The notes under the pieces were generated by a model, which saw nothing but the letters and a program-made list of their open reading frames with translations, was not told the DNA's origin and did not search any database. The position numbers and the translations under genes were made by a program. Positions 45,280 to 54,493 of a stretch of DNA of 64,000 bases are shown here, one piece after another. The first letter of the stretch is position 1. Every line of letters starts with the position of its first letter. The DNA comes from Hyphomicrobiales bacterium (GTDB lineage Bacteria > Pseudomonadota > Alphaproteobacteria > Rhizobiales > Aestuariivirgaceae), in NCBI GenBank assembly GCA_025359045.1, contig JANYHN010000021.1, forward strand, positions 124,001-188,000, in the 5' to 3' direction.

Positions 45280-46110
45280 TCAAAATGAAATAGATTTGAA
45301 ATTCTTGGTTTGTGCAGTCAGGGCCAATTCCGTCGGCAATCTCTCCATTGAGCTTGCACCATAAAAGCCATGAATCCCAGTGGTATTATGCAACATATAA
45401 GCGGCATCTTCCGGCGAGGAAATAGGCCCACCATGGCACAATACAATAACGTCCTTGCGAATCTTTTTGGCTGACTCGGCCATTGCCCCTACAATCGCGG
45501 GGCAGTCTTTCAGTTTCAATGCTGTCTCCGCACCAATCGCACCACCTGTGGTCAGGCCCATGTGCGGCACGATAATATCAGCCCCAGCCTTGGTCATGGC
45601 CACGGCTTCTTCAACTGAAAATACATAAGGCGTGGTTAACATATCTTTTTCATGCGCAGCTTTGACGAGATCGACTTCAAGGCCGTAACCCATGCCTGTC
45701 TCTTCCAAGTTTTTCCGAAACACGCCATCAAACAATCCAACAGTTGGAAAGTTTTGAATACCGGAAAAACCGAGAGCTTTGAGTTGGTCGAGAAAATGAT
45801 CACGGATCATGAATGGGTCGGTTCCATTGACGCCCGCAAGCACCGGCGTGTGATGGACGACGGGTAATACTTCACGCGCCATATCGACGACAATTTCATT
45901 GGCATTGCCATAAGCGAGAAGACCAGCCAGTGAGCCGCGACCAGCCATGCGGTATCTTCCAGAGTTATAGATTACGATAAGATCAATACCGCCTGCTTCT
46001 TCGCACTTTGCCGAAAGCCCTGTGCCTGCCCCGCCGCCAATGATCGGTTGGCGTTTGACAATCATGTCGTGAAATTTAGCCAATAGATTCTTGCGTTCAA
46101 AGCGTGGCAT
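45280..46110 (-). CDS. Phosphoenolpyruvate hydrolase-family TIM-barrel protein
   Basis: At 276 residues, this matches the PEP_hydrolase/TIM-br_sig_trns family (Pfam 09370, from memory). Its active-site loops include [30 protein letters not shown] and [12 protein letters not shown]. Biochemistry of the family is poorly settled. The gene overlaps the 3' end of the Tm-1-like gene by 14 bases, a pairing seen widely in bacteria. The two proteins probably work together in a C3/C4 metabolite reaction. Confidence 0.85.
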   Translation of the reverse strand: MPRFERKNLLAKFHDMIVKRQPIIGGGAGTGLSAKCEEAGGIDLIVIYNSGRYRMAGRGSLAGLLAYGNANEIVVDMAREVLPVVHHTPVLAGVNGTDPFMIRDHFLDQLKALGFSGIQNFPTVGLFDGVFRKNLEETGMGYGLEVDLVKAAHEKDMLTTPYVFSVEEAVAMTKAGADIIVPHMGLTTGGAIGAETALKLKDCPAIVGAMAESAKKIRKDVIVLCHGGPISSPEDAAYMLHNTTGIHGFYGASSMERLPTELALTAQTKNFKSISF

Positions 46111-47314
46111 TAATCTGGTTCCCTATGTCATGAAATGCGGCCACCACCGCTTCAGCGAATGCAGCTTCATTGATATGGGCATCAATTTCAATCAGTTTAC
46201 GATTAGGTGCAGATCGCCAATTTTTTCGAATGGCTTCAAACAAAGCTTTATCCGCGGTGGTATCGTGAAATGCTTTGCCTTCAGCATCGATTGCCGAGAC
46301 ACCGCGCAGTGGCAGCAGGAATCGCACGGGCCCATCCATCTTGTTCAACCGTTCAATAATCCACTTTCCAATCACTGTACTTTCTTCAGGCGTGGTACGC
46401 ATCAATGTAACAAACTCATTATGCACATAAAAATTGCGTCCCACAAATTTCTCGGGCACCGTTTCGCGAGCGCCGAAATTGACCATGTCCAAAGCACCAA
46501 CAGATCCAACATATGGAATTTGTTTGCGAATGATTGATCCAAAGCGATCATCGTCACAGGGAAGTACGCCACCAAAAAGATGATCAGCTACTTCGGTTGT
46601 TGTAAGATCAATGGCCGCAGAGAGAAAACCTGAATCAATCAATTTCTCAAAGCACTGCCCGCCAGTGCCTGTGGCGTGGAACACAAAACACTCATTGTCG
46701 CCTTCGATGCGTTCACGAATTTGGGTGATTGCGGCAGTTGTCACGCCAAACATGGAGAGGCCAACAGCAGGCTTAGATTTCTTTGGGCGAGGCACTTTGT
46801 TCAACACCATGCCTGCTGCCGCATGCGCCGCATTGCCAATCACCACGCGGGTGATGTCATTGAGGCCCGCAACATCGGCAACCGCGTGCATCAGCATAAT
46901 ATCGCTGGGGCCAACAAAGGGCGCAACATTTCCTGAAGCGAGAGTTGAAACCATTATTTTAGGCAAACCCACGGGCAGGGCGCGCATAGCTGTTGTGACG
47001 ATTGCGGTGTTTCCAGAACCGCCAAGACCTAAAACAGCACCGACATTTGTTTGTGCCAGTATGAACTGTGTCAAGGCCTCGGCCATCGCCGATACAGCAG
47101 TACCTCGGTCTGTTAGACCTAACACCGCTTCGACACCTTTGGGATGATGCGCGGCGACCGTTTGCGCAAGCACATCACATTTTGCAGAACTTGGCGTTGT
47201 TGAAACATCGACAGTTATAGCTTTGGCGCCCGCCGCTTTCACGCGACCGACCGCATAGAAAAGTTCATCGCCTTTCGTATCGAAAGTGCCAATCACATAA
47301 ACGGGTTTTACCAT
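46097..47314 (-). CDS. Tm-1-like ATP-binding domain protein (UPF0261)
   Basis: This 405-residue protein resembles the N-terminal domain of the tomato Tm-1 resistance protein and bacterial UPF0261 proteins. Family features are [16 protein letters not shown] at the start, [35 protein letters not shown] and [19 protein letters not shown]. The family binds a nucleotide at a Rossmann-like site, and the reaction is unknown. Its stop overlaps the PEP-hydrolase-family start, and one base separates its start from the isomerase gene stop, so the four minus-strand genes form one operon. Confidence 0.87.
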   Translation of the reverse strand: MVKPVYVIGTFDTKGDELFYAVGRVKAAGAKAITVDVSTTPSSAKCDVLAQTVAAHHPKGVEAVLGLTDRGTAVSAMAEALTQFILAQTNVGAVLGLGGSGNTAIVTTAMRALPVGLPKIMVSTLASGNVAPFVGPSDIMLMHAVADVAGLNDITRVVIGNAAHAAAGMVLNKVPRPKKSKPAVGLSMFGVTTAAITQIRERIEGDNECFVFHATGTGGQCFEKLIDSGFLSAAIDLTTTEVADHLFGGVLPCDDDRFGSIIRKQIPYVGSVGALDMVNFGARETVPEKFVGRNFYVHNEFVTLMRTTPEESTVIGKWIIERLNKMDGPVRFLLPLRGVSAIDAEGKAFHDTTADKALFEAIRKNWRSAPNRKLIEIDAHINEAAFAEAVVAAFHDIGNQINATL

Positions 47315-48160
47315 CTAAGCTTTGGCCCAACCCTGCTTCATGTTCTTCAAACCCTCTCTAAAAACTTGCTCCTTGCTCGGTGCAAAATCACGCCATACGC
47401 GCGTAGCAGCTGCAAGTGCTGGCATAGAGCGACCGAAAGCTTCAATCGTCATCCAACCATCAAATTTGGCAGCCTTCAAACCTTTATACGTTGCGGCCCA
47501 AGGCACATGCCCGCGCCCTGGCGTGCCACGATCATTCTCTGAGATATGAACATGGATCATATGACGCTTGATGGTCTTAATTGCCGCTACCGGATCTTTT
47601 TCTTCGATGTTGGAATGGAATGTATCATACATGGCTTTGATGGCTGGGTGATCAACCTCGTCGAGATAATCTGCCAGCTGTTCCATGGTGTTGAGAAAGT
47701 ACACTTCAAAGCGATTGAGAGCTTCTAAGGCAAAGCGCATATTGTGTCTGGCTGCATAATCGCCTGCAGCGCGGTGAAAGGAAACACCCCGTTTGCGCTC
47801 CTGCGCTGTTGCGGCCGTTCCAGAAAAAGAGCCGAGTTCGGAATGCATCGGACCCGCTCCAATCTGTGACCCTAAAGCGACATTGCAATCTACAAACCAT
47901 TTTGCTCGGTCTAATGCACTTTTACGTTGAGCCTTATCTGGTGAAAGTGGATTGTTGCCAGCGCCCAGCACACTGACCGTGGTGCGGCCTAAACCAATTT
48001 TATCAAGCTCTTCGCCTAGCCATCGATAGTGATCTGGAGTTCCGTCGAACATTGGAATTTCAACGCCATCATATCCCACTTTTTTGAGTGCTTTGATAAT
48101 CGGCAAATGCTCCTTGGTCACATGCGGTGTCCATAGCAAAAGATTGAAGCCAAATTTCAT
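47315..48160 (-). CDS. Sugar phosphate isomerase/epimerase (hydroxypyruvate isomerase/tagatose-epimerase-like)
   Basis: The start is the ATG at 48160 after GGAGGG (MKFGFNLLLWTPHVTKEHLP); the frame opens 16 codons earlier without a ribosome site. The 281-residue TIM barrel has metal-ligand segments FALEALNRFEVYFLN, AMYDTFHSNIEEKD, HMIHVHISENDRGTPG and MTIEAFGR, matching the Glu/Asp/His/Glu set of tagatose 3-epimerase-like enzymes. It is the first gene of a minus-strand operon and would act on a keto sugar from the neighbouring transporter. It is not closely alike to the TIM-barrel gene at 33041. Confidence 0.9.
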   Translation of the reverse strand: MKFGFNLLLWTPHVTKEHLPIIKALKKVGYDGVEIPMFDGTPDHYRWLGEELDKIGLGRTTVSVLGAGNNPLSPDKAQRKSALDRAKWFVDCNVALGSQIGAGPMHSELGSFSGTAATAQERKRGVSFHRAAGDYAARHNMRFALEALNRFEVYFLNTMEQLADYLDEVDHPAIKAMYDTFHSNIEEKDPVAAIKTIKRHMIHVHISENDRGTPGRGHVPWAATYKGLKAAKFDGWMTIEAFGRSMPALAAATRVWRDFAPSKEQVFREGLKNMKQGWAKA

Positions 48161-48192
48161 CAAACCCTCCCAATTTTGTTTTGCGTAGATCA

Positions 48193-48224
48193 AGCCGGAT
48201 TCTAACAATTGTCAATTGCTGATA
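48193..48224 (-). promoter_or_regulatory. Candidate promoter/operator of the isomerase operon
   Basis: On the minus strand a perfect -35 box TTGACA (centred near 48213) overlaps the repeat CAATTGTCAATTG (48206-48218). A possible but weak -10 (TGATCT) lies 17 bases downstream. The paired CAATTG hexamers could be an operator that masks the -35 box. Confidence 0.4.
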
Positions 48225-48288
48225 CGTTTTTTGCTGGACGTTCTTTTGCAAAAGTTGGAAGCTAATTAAAATATCTTGGGAGGATTCT

Positions 48289-49047
48289 ATGAACAAGCCA
48301 TTCGCACCAGCCGATGCTTCAGCAGCACTTCTGCACCGATTGCAAAATTTAATGTCCACATCGCCTGTGCCCTCAATCTCGACTGAGTTATTGATCACGG
48401 CCGATGGAGAATTAAACCGCGAGCTCTATCATTTTCTCGTCGATCCACCATCAGACCCAAATCTCTTGAAAGGCAAACGCATCGCCATCGGTTGCACGAA
48501 TGGCGTAGAGGAAGTTGAAATTCTGGGTGCGCAGCGCTGGCTGACTGAACACGGCGCAACCGTGCATATTGTATCACCGCGCATTGGCGAATTTCATCCG
48601 ACTTTAGGCCTGCGTTTCCCAGCACAGACCAAAACCCACGTGCTCGCTATCCGTCTCATGGAAAATGCAGGCTGGTTGAAAATTGATAGATATATGGATG
48701 AGGCCAAGGTCGAAGACTATGACGCGGTGATATTACCGGGTGGTGCTTGGAATCCTGATGCATTGCGGATGGATAAACACGCCCAAGATTTCACCCGTGA
48801 GATGCACGCTGCAGGCAAACCCACCTGCGCCATCTGCCATGGTCAATGGGTGATGGTGAGCGCCAAGATGTTGAAGGGCAAAAAGGCCACTGCTGTTTGG
48901 AACATTCAGATCGACCTCGAAAATGCTGGGGCCACGGTGCTTGATGAACCCTGCGTTGTCGATGGCAACTTAATCACCGCACGCTTCCCCTATGATCTGC
49001 CACGCATGGTTGACGCATTAGTAAAACAGCTGGTTGCTGTTGCTTAA
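48289..49047 (+). CDS. DJ-1/PfpI-family protein (class I glutamine amidotransferase-like)
   Basis: At 252 residues, it has the nucleophile elbow TCAICHGQWVM with the conserved Cys and following His, and DAVILPGGAWNPDALR as the acidic/Gly loop. The family includes deglycases, proteases and sugar-modifying enzymes. It begins after a strong GGGAGG site, divergent from the isomerase gene. A possible role is detoxification of reactive carbonyl sugars made by the pathway, which is inference. An N-terminal extension of about 50 residues precedes the core fold. Confidence 0.9.
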   Translation: MNKPFAPADASAALLHRLQNLMSTSPVPSISTELLITADGELNRELYHFLVDPPSDPNLLKGKRIAIGCTNGVEEVEILGAQRWLTEHGATVHIVSPRIGEFHPTLGLRFPAQTKTHVLAIRLMENAGWLKIDRYMDEAKVEDYDAVILPGGAWNPDALRMDKHAQDFTREMHAAGKPTCAICHGQWVMVSAKMLKGKKATAVWNIQIDLENAGATVLDEPCVVDGNLITARFPYDLPRMVDALVKQLVAVA

Positions 49048-49080
49048 GACGTTGGAAACATTTGGTGCATTTTTTGTGAC

Positions 49081-50370
49081 TCAGGGGACGCTTTGCTTCA
49101 ACATTTCTTTCAAAAGGCTGGCGAAATCTTTCGATACAAATGTGCGGGCCCGTTCGAGAAGCAACGGAATAGGGCTTGACGGCTCTGTACGTCGATAGAA
49201 GCGTTCAACGCTCAACATCATTGATGTGGCTTGTGCCCGTGTTGCGACATTGAAAGTTTTGGACTCGCCTTCACCCATATCGCCAACATCGTCCTGCGCC
49301 AGATTTGTAAGTTGTGAGAAATCCAATGTGAATGGTGAGTCGCCACCAACGCTGATTTTTGCTTCTTGAGCGAGGTTTGGCGCAAGAACCTGCATAGCCT
49401 CGACAAAAGATTTGCCGACCAGTTGCAGTGCCTGCTTGGTCATTAAGCGCGCCGGACTCGATGGTTCGTGCAATGAGTAATAGGCTAGAATGCTTTCTAA
49501 AGCATTAGAAGCTTCCCTGACAGAGATCAGGTCGTCTGAAGTTGGAGGCATGTTGCCATTGGCAACTGAACTAGCCGTAGCAGTTTCACCTTGTTCATCT
49601 TCGGTGGACAGAGTTGCTTCCACTGTCGCGTCGCTAAATGCTGTGACACTACTGAGGAAAGCCAGCATAGTGTCCAAGAGTTCCGGCAGACGTACGAAAT
49701 GTGGCGCTGTCTCGTGATTTACCTTGTCTACAAAAAGTTGATGAATGTCTGTAAGGGCTGTTTTGATTGTCACAATGTTATTTTTGAATGCAACCAGTTC
49801 GTCAATTTTTTCTGGTCGGTTAAATGCCGAAAGAATAGTGTCGGGATCGCCTATTTGCTCGTCAGCTTGGGGAGGAATTTTTTTGTTGGCGAGTTGAATA
49901 CTGCGCATGGAAAGCGGACCCAAGCGCTTATCGACAATTATAGGCGCATTTTGCAGCGGCAAAACAACAGTGGGAAGATCATCCAAGGTAGCTAGGTAAG
50001 CAGAACGGAGCGCATCACCACCGGCTTCCTCCGACGGATGACAGTCAACCCATTGCGCTTTGAGCAGTACGAGCATTGCGGCCACAGAATCGGCAAAGCC
50101 CGACACATTGTCTGATAATATGTGCAATTTTGCAGCGAGCGTCAGAAAGCGCAAATCCCTCGACTTGGCAAGGAGTTGTTGGAGCTTTTCAAGATTGGGC
50201 TTGGCGTCAAATGCTTTTTTGTCGAAACTGCGATAACTAGCCGGAAGCTGGCCTTCTGCCATGCCGAGAAAATTCATGACCTCGGGATCGGCATCAGGGT
50301 CAGGCCCGCATGGAGCTTCGGTCGTTATTGGTTCTGCAATTCCTGAATAGATCGACGCACGGGTGTTCAT
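49081..50370 (-). CDS. tssA: Type VI secretion system protein TssA
   Basis: This 429-residue protein carries the N-terminal ImpA domain (about 1-130; start PITTEAPCGPDPDADPEVM and the KAQWVDCHPSE motif) found in all TssA proteins. It then has a helical middle and a C-terminal region (LNVERFYRRTEPSSPIPLL-like segment VERFYRRTEPSSPIPLLLER). TssA organises assembly of the contractile tail sheath at the baseplate. An AAGGTG site precedes the ATG. It is divergent from vgrG, with 150 bases between them that should hold both promoters. Confidence 0.9.
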   Translation of the reverse strand: MNTRASIYSGIAEPITTEAPCGPDPDADPEVMNFLGMAEGQLPASYRSFDKKAFDAKPNLEKLQQLLAKSRDLRFLTLAAKLHILSDNVSGFADSVAAMLVLLKAQWVDCHPSEEAGGDALRSAYLATLDDLPTVVLPLQNAPIIVDKRLGPLSMRSIQLANKKIPPQADEQIGDPDTILSAFNRPEKIDELVAFKNNIVTIKTALTDIHQLFVDKVNHETAPHFVRLPELLDTMLAFLSSVTAFSDATVEATLSTEDEQGETATASSVANGNMPPTSDDLISVREASNALESILAYYSLHEPSSPARLMTKQALQLVGKSFVEAMQVLAPNLAQEAKISVGGDSPFTLDFSQLTNLAQDDVGDMGEGESKTFNVATRAQATSMMLSVERFYRRTEPSSPIPLLLERARTFVSKDFASLLKEMLKQSVP

Positions 50371-50520
50371 GTTGGCTTTTCACCTTTCTCGCACAATGAA
50401 ACGAACGCGCCCATCAGGCAATCCCCCAAATGCATGAGGTTAACAACATCAAAAATGATGGACGGGCTCATGAAAGATGATTACCTTCAAAGCAGTTAAT
50501 CAGCTTCAAAGAGGCATGAA

Positions 50521-52368
50521 ATGGCAAATCTATCGCAAGATACACGTGTTGGAAAATTCCAAACGGTGTTGGGAAAAGACAAGCTTGGTTTGACAGGTTT
50601 CAAGGGACAAGAAGGATTTAGCGAGCTGTTTGAGTTCCGCGTTAACTGCCTTTCAGACGAAAAGAAGCTGATTGATTTTGACGATCTTCTGGGAACAGAT
50701 TGTCATGTCGAAATTGCCTCAAGGCATGAAGGCGTTTCGCGCTACTTCCATGGTGTCATTGCCGAAGCAAAATTTCAAGATTATGTCGGCGGCCTGCCAA
50801 CATATAAAATCGTTTTGCGTCCTTGGCTCTGGCTGCTGTCGCGCACACGCAACTGCCGCATCTTCAATGACAAAACGGTACTCGAGATTGTTAAAAAGGT
50901 GTTGGGGCATTATGGCTATGCGCACTTCGACATCCGAACTGGCGACTATTGGCCAAAACTGGAATATTGCGTGCAATATCGCGAAAGCGATTTTGATTTC
51001 GTTTCAAGACTGCTGGAAAGTGTAGGTCTATATTATTATTTTGAACACAGTGACAGTCAACATTTGATGGTTATCAATTTTGGCGCAGGCGGTGACAAAC
51101 CCAAAGGCGGAGGACCCGATGTGGTTTTTGATCCGACTGATCAGAGTGCGGCGCGCAAGGGAGATTTTTTTGATGATTTTCTGCCGAAGGGCCGCTTTTA
51201 CAACAGCAAAGTTTCACTGAACGATTTCGATTATAAAAAACCAAAGGCCGATTTGCTGGTCACTGAAGAACTTCATCCCAAGTTTGAAAAACGGGATCTC
51301 GAGTTTTATGATTATCCAGGTTGTTACACCGAAACCAGTGACGGCAAGGAATATGCGATAGGAAGACTGAACTCAGTAAATGATCATTTTACGGCAATTG
51401 CAACTGGCGACGCACTTACGTGTTATCCCGGCACAGTGATACAACTGAAACAGCACCCAGAAGAATCCTATAACGTTGAACACTTGGTGTGCCGCGTCCA
51501 TCATGATTACAAGTCAGATATCTATATGTCTGGCGCGAACAATGCTGATGGCGGATACCATGGTCGCTATGAAATCAACCTGAAGAATTATTTTGCGCCC
51601 CGGATGAGCACTCGCAAGCCTGTTATACCTGGCCCACAGACCGCCTTCGTTGTGAGCGAAATGGATGACCAGACGAGGCTTAAGGTATTGTTCCATTGGG
51701 AGCGCGATAAGAAACACTCACGCTATGTGCGCATTGGCCATGGCTGGGCGGGCGCCGGCTGGGGAGATTTCAAAATTCCACGCATTGGCATGGAAGTGAT
51801 CGTCGAGTTTCTCAACGGCGATCCCGACTATCCGCTGATCACTGGCTGTGTTTACAACGGTGACAACAAACCACCGTTTGACACTCCGACGATCTCAGGC
51901 ACGAAGTCGCAGAATTATAATAACGGCTCCGGCTACAATGAATTCATCTTCGACGACAAGGACGGCGCACAGTTGGTGCGCCTGCACGCCGAAAAAGACA
52001 TGGAAGGTGTGATCGAGAACAATGAAACACGTTCGGTCGGCATGAACAGCTCCCATTCAATTGGCATGAATTCCGACCTTAAAGTAGGAAATACACTCAC
52101 CGAGACAATTGGGATCAGTTGGTCTGTGACATCGGGCACCAACATTTCCTTTGTTTGTGGCGCCAGCTCCATTGTCATGACGCCAGCGGGAATTGTAATT
52201 ACCTCACCTAACATTGCGGTAAATGCTGCTGCGGCAATGGCGGTGACCACAGGCGGCGCATTTGCTCTGACATCAGGCGGTGCAGTTGCGATTACTGCAG
52301 CGGCCGCGGTTGCTATAACTGCCGGCGGCCCAGCCCTTTTCCACGGTATTCCCCCGATCGTAGCATGA
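50521..52368 (+). CDS. vgrG: Type VI secretion spike protein VgrG
   Basis: This 615-residue trimeric spike tip has the gp27-like domain (about 1-370; GLTGFKGQEGFSELFEFRVN, VQYRESDFDFVSRLLE, YYYFEH), the OB-fold gp5-like domain (about 385-460; HWERDKKHSRYVRIGHGWAG) and a beta-helix needle. The short C-terminal tail is a run of repeated Ala/Gly/Thr-rich strands (AAAMAVTTGGAFALTSGGAV) with no attached toxin domain. Cargo is therefore probably loaded through a separate PAAR or adaptor protein; none is recognised in the window. The following gene, with 18 bases between, may be such an accessory. Confidence 0.94.
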   Translation: MANLSQDTRVGKFQTVLGKDKLGLTGFKGQEGFSELFEFRVNCLSDEKKLIDFDDLLGTDCHVEIASRHEGVSRYFHGVIAEAKFQDYVGGLPTYKIVLRPWLWLLSRTRNCRIFNDKTVLEIVKKVLGHYGYAHFDIRTGDYWPKLEYCVQYRESDFDFVSRLLESVGLYYYFEHSDSQHLMVINFGAGGDKPKGGGPDVVFDPTDQSAARKGDFFDDFLPKGRFYNSKVSLNDFDYKKPKADLLVTEELHPKFEKRDLEFYDYPGCYTETSDGKEYAIGRLNSVNDHFTAIATGDALTCYPGTVIQLKQHPEESYNVEHLVCRVHHDYKSDIYMSGANNADGGYHGRYEINLKNYFAPRMSTRKPVIPGPQTAFVVSEMDDQTRLKVLFHWERDKKHSRYVRIGHGWAGAGWGDFKIPRIGMEVIVEFLNGDPDYPLITGCVYNGDNKPPFDTPTISGTKSQNYNNGSGYNEFIFDDKDGAQLVRLHAEKDMEGVIENNETRSVGMNSSHSIGMNSDLKVGNTLTETIGISWSVTSGTNISFVCGASSIVMTPAGIVITSPNIAVNAAAAMAVTTGGAFALTSGGAVAITAAAAVAITAGGPALFHGIPPIVA

Positions 52369-52386
52369 TGAGGATAGTGTGAAGTT

Positions 52387-52938
52387 ATGACAAATCTTCG
52401 CTTCTCCACGGCACAGCAAGTTGTTGATGCCTTTCCAATACTGAAAGATGACTTCAAGGAAGACGACCTTCAATCTCACCCGGTTGAGTTCGTGAGGCGA
52501 CTCATCGCGGCGGAAAAAGTCCAAGGAGCACTTGCCTTATGTGCTTTTATGTTGCCGCGCCGAGATGCTGTTCGTTGGTTGTGTGAGAGTTTGCGAAAGT
52601 ATGGAAAAGACTTTTCAGAATCAGAAGAGGCCCACCTCCAGCTTGCTGAAAACTGGGTGCAAAATCCGGTTGAAAAAAATCGGAGCGCTAATTTGAATGC
52701 GGCAATGACAAGTGGATTCAAGACGGCTCCGGCATGGGCCGCTGCTGCTGCGGGATGGTCTGGAGGAAACATTGGAATCGACCCTGAAAAGCCCGTGCCA
52801 CCGCCTCCTCATTTGACAGGGCAGGCCGTCAAAGTCGGTTTTATAATGAGCTATTGGAACGTCTTTGGTGACACAAAGGAATTACGGGCCGCAGAAGCCG
52901 TAAGGCACGCCTTGGAGTTGTTACAGGTCGCTAAATAA
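52387..52938 (+). CDS. T6SS-associated protein (DUF6931-like)
   Basis: This 183-residue soluble protein shows FVRRLIAAEKVQGALALCAFMLPRRDAVRWL (about 37-67), an arrangement I associate with DUF6931 proteins found beside VgrG/PAAR genes. A Gly/Trp-rich middle (WAAAAAGWSGGNIG) and a C-terminal helical segment follow. It may help load or fold effectors, but no function is proven. It shares the vgrG operon and is the last plus-strand gene before the minus-strand block. Confidence 0.75.
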   Translation: MTNLRFSTAQQVVDAFPILKDDFKEDDLQSHPVEFVRRLIAAEKVQGALALCAFMLPRRDAVRWLCESLRKYGKDFSESEEAHLQLAENWVQNPVEKNRSANLNAAMTSGFKTAPAWAAAAAGWSGGNIGIDPEKPVPPPPHLTGQAVKVGFIMSYWNVFGDTKELRAAEAVRHALELLQVAK

Positions 52939-52990
52939 TCAAAGCTGCTGCATGGATGTGTTGGAAAACTGGTTGCAAGCCGCGGCATGC

Positions 52991-54199
52991 TCAGAACTTC
53001 CATGACAGAGAAACTGTTGTAAAAAATTCGATTTTCTCATCCTTTTGATCAGCACCTCTCACAAGACGGTTGACTGCACCAGGGATTGCAATTGGACTAC
53101 AATTTGCGCAGCCGATTGTGACACCTAACTCGCCATTGAAAATACTTGCTGGATTGGCAGCTATCGTTGTCGAATTTGATCCAACATCAATGAATGCGTT
53201 GCCCAAGGCTTTTTCAAATGCGCGGCCAATGCCCGGCCCAAGCAATCCGGCAAGTTCCGGTATTTTCGTTTTAAGCCCCAGTTCATCTACAGCGTGAATC
53301 TTAGCACGATTGATGTCAACGATGATCTCTCCCTTTTCATTTCGAAATACGAAGCCAACATCATCAAGATGAACATTGCATAGCTCTTTTGAAATCGCGA
53401 AGTGAAGTGCCTTGGCTTTAAGTTGCGGCCTGGGATCGAACTTACGGGAAAACGCAGGATCAGTTGAGACTGCGGTGGGTGCCGGTTGAGTGAACGGTTC
53501 AAATACTGCGTCTGACAGCACCTCTCTCAAGCCGTAGCCTTTCGTAGCCGCAAGCGACGCGACCAAAATGGGATCATTATATTCTTTGCGCATTGGATCA
53601 TTTGGATCAGCATAATGAAATCCAGATCCATCTTTTTGCGCTTTCAGCGCCTTAATCAAATTACCGATATCGCGAGCAATAAAATCGACACCAACTAAGG
53701 TATTGGGTCCAATACGCACGATCTGTGCAACATATTCATCAAAGTTGAAATCCGATGCCGGCCAGTCAATCTGACTTGCAATCTGCGCATAGACTGGATT
53801 ATCGCGCGCCGATTTTACCTTCGCCATTCTCATTGCATCTTGCATGAAACGGAAACTCTTATCTAAGACTGAAGCCCGGCAAAGTTGTTCGCCATCCAGC
53901 ATTATCTCCAGACGAATAGGGTTTGGGTGACTTGTTTCAACGTAGACAACAGTGGTATGGCCCTCTCGCACCCAATCGGCGATCGAGGGAGGCGTGGCTC
54001 CAATTTCATAGTGCGCCAATTTTGAACTTCTTTCCGCAGCGTTGAGAATGAGATCGGTGTTGCTGCAGGTGAAATAGAGGGTAGGCGGATATGGATGATA
54101 TTTTTTCATGAGCCATGGCAGCCCAAACAGCCTGACCCCGGCTCCCGCGAGCCTTAATACGACGGCGTTGACTTTGGCGTTTTCCGATGCGTTTGACAT
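52991..54199 (-). CDS. Hypothetical protein of the T6SS accessory region
   Basis: This 402-residue protein belongs to no family I recognise. The N-terminus is basic and hydrophobic (VVLRLAGAGVRLFGLPWLMKKY) but is not a standard signal peptide. Residues 35-110 hold alternating strands (TLYFTCSNTDLILNAAERSS), the middle is helical, and the last 60 residues are Gly-, Ala- and Asn-rich, ending SLSWKF. No HExxH, nuclease or lipase motif is present. It is the last gene of the minus-strand run that starts near clpV. It may be a toxin, an immunity factor or a structural accessory. Confidence 0.65.
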   Translation of the reverse strand: MSNASENAKVNAVVLRLAGAGVRLFGLPWLMKKYHPYPPTLYFTCSNTDLILNAAERSSKLAHYEIGATPPSIADWVREGHTTVVYVETSHPNPIRLEIMLDGEQLCRASVLDKSFRFMQDAMRMAKVKSARDNPVYAQIASQIDWPASDFNFDEYVAQIVRIGPNTLVGVDFIARDIGNLIKALKAQKDGSGFHYADPNDPMRKEYNDPILVASLAATKGYGLREVLSDAVFEPFTQPAPTAVSTDPAFSRKFDPRPQLKAKALHFAISKELCNVHLDDVGFVFRNEKGEIIVDINRAKIHAVDELGLKTKIPELAGLLGPGIGRAFEKALGNAFIDVGSNSTTIAANPASIFNGELGVTIGCANCSPIAIPGAVNRLVRGADQKDEKIEFFTTVSLSWKF

Positions 54200-54493
54200 G
54201 ATTGGATCACCACCTTCAGAATTTGTTGTTGAACTTGCTTTTGCATCTAAAAACGATTTGGCCGTCTGACGGATTCAAGTCGAAATAGCTGAAGGGCCTA
54301 CGAATTCCGAGAAGGTCTTTCATCGCGTCCGACATTATGTGGTTCCTTCAGGATGTGCTGCTCTGGAATTGCACAACCAAGGCTGCAGCTTTAGCAACAA
54401 TTGACGGATGATGCATCCCGTGCTTGGAGGATGCAACGTGTATGCTGTGCACTTGTTGAAAGCGCAGCGCACTGCGGAGAGATCACGTCAATG
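54200..54493. other. Gap between the metallopeptidase gene and the 402-residue gene
   Basis: Apart from the 39-codon frame at 54216-54335, I see no gene in this 294-base stretch. It has no obvious repeat or terminator. Confidence 0.5.
54216..54335 (-). CDS. Possible 39-residue small protein
   Basis: An ATG at 54335 after GAAGGAACC opens a 39-codon frame (MSDAMKDLLGIRRPFSYFD at the start) that ends 17 bases before the start of the 402-residue gene. Position and ribosome site make translation plausible. It might also be the remnant of a larger gene; nothing was recognised. Confidence 0.35.
   Translation of the reverse strand: MSDAMKDLLGIRRPFSYFDLNPSDGQIVFRCKSKFNNKF

Noticed and set aside
46611..47147. 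178-codon plus-strand frame inside the Tm-1-like gene
   Set aside because: Antisense shadow with Ala/Pro-rich composition and no ribosome site.
51933..52457. 174-codon minus-strand frame over the vgrG 3' end
   Set aside because: Shadow of the Ala/Gly-repeat region of VgrG.
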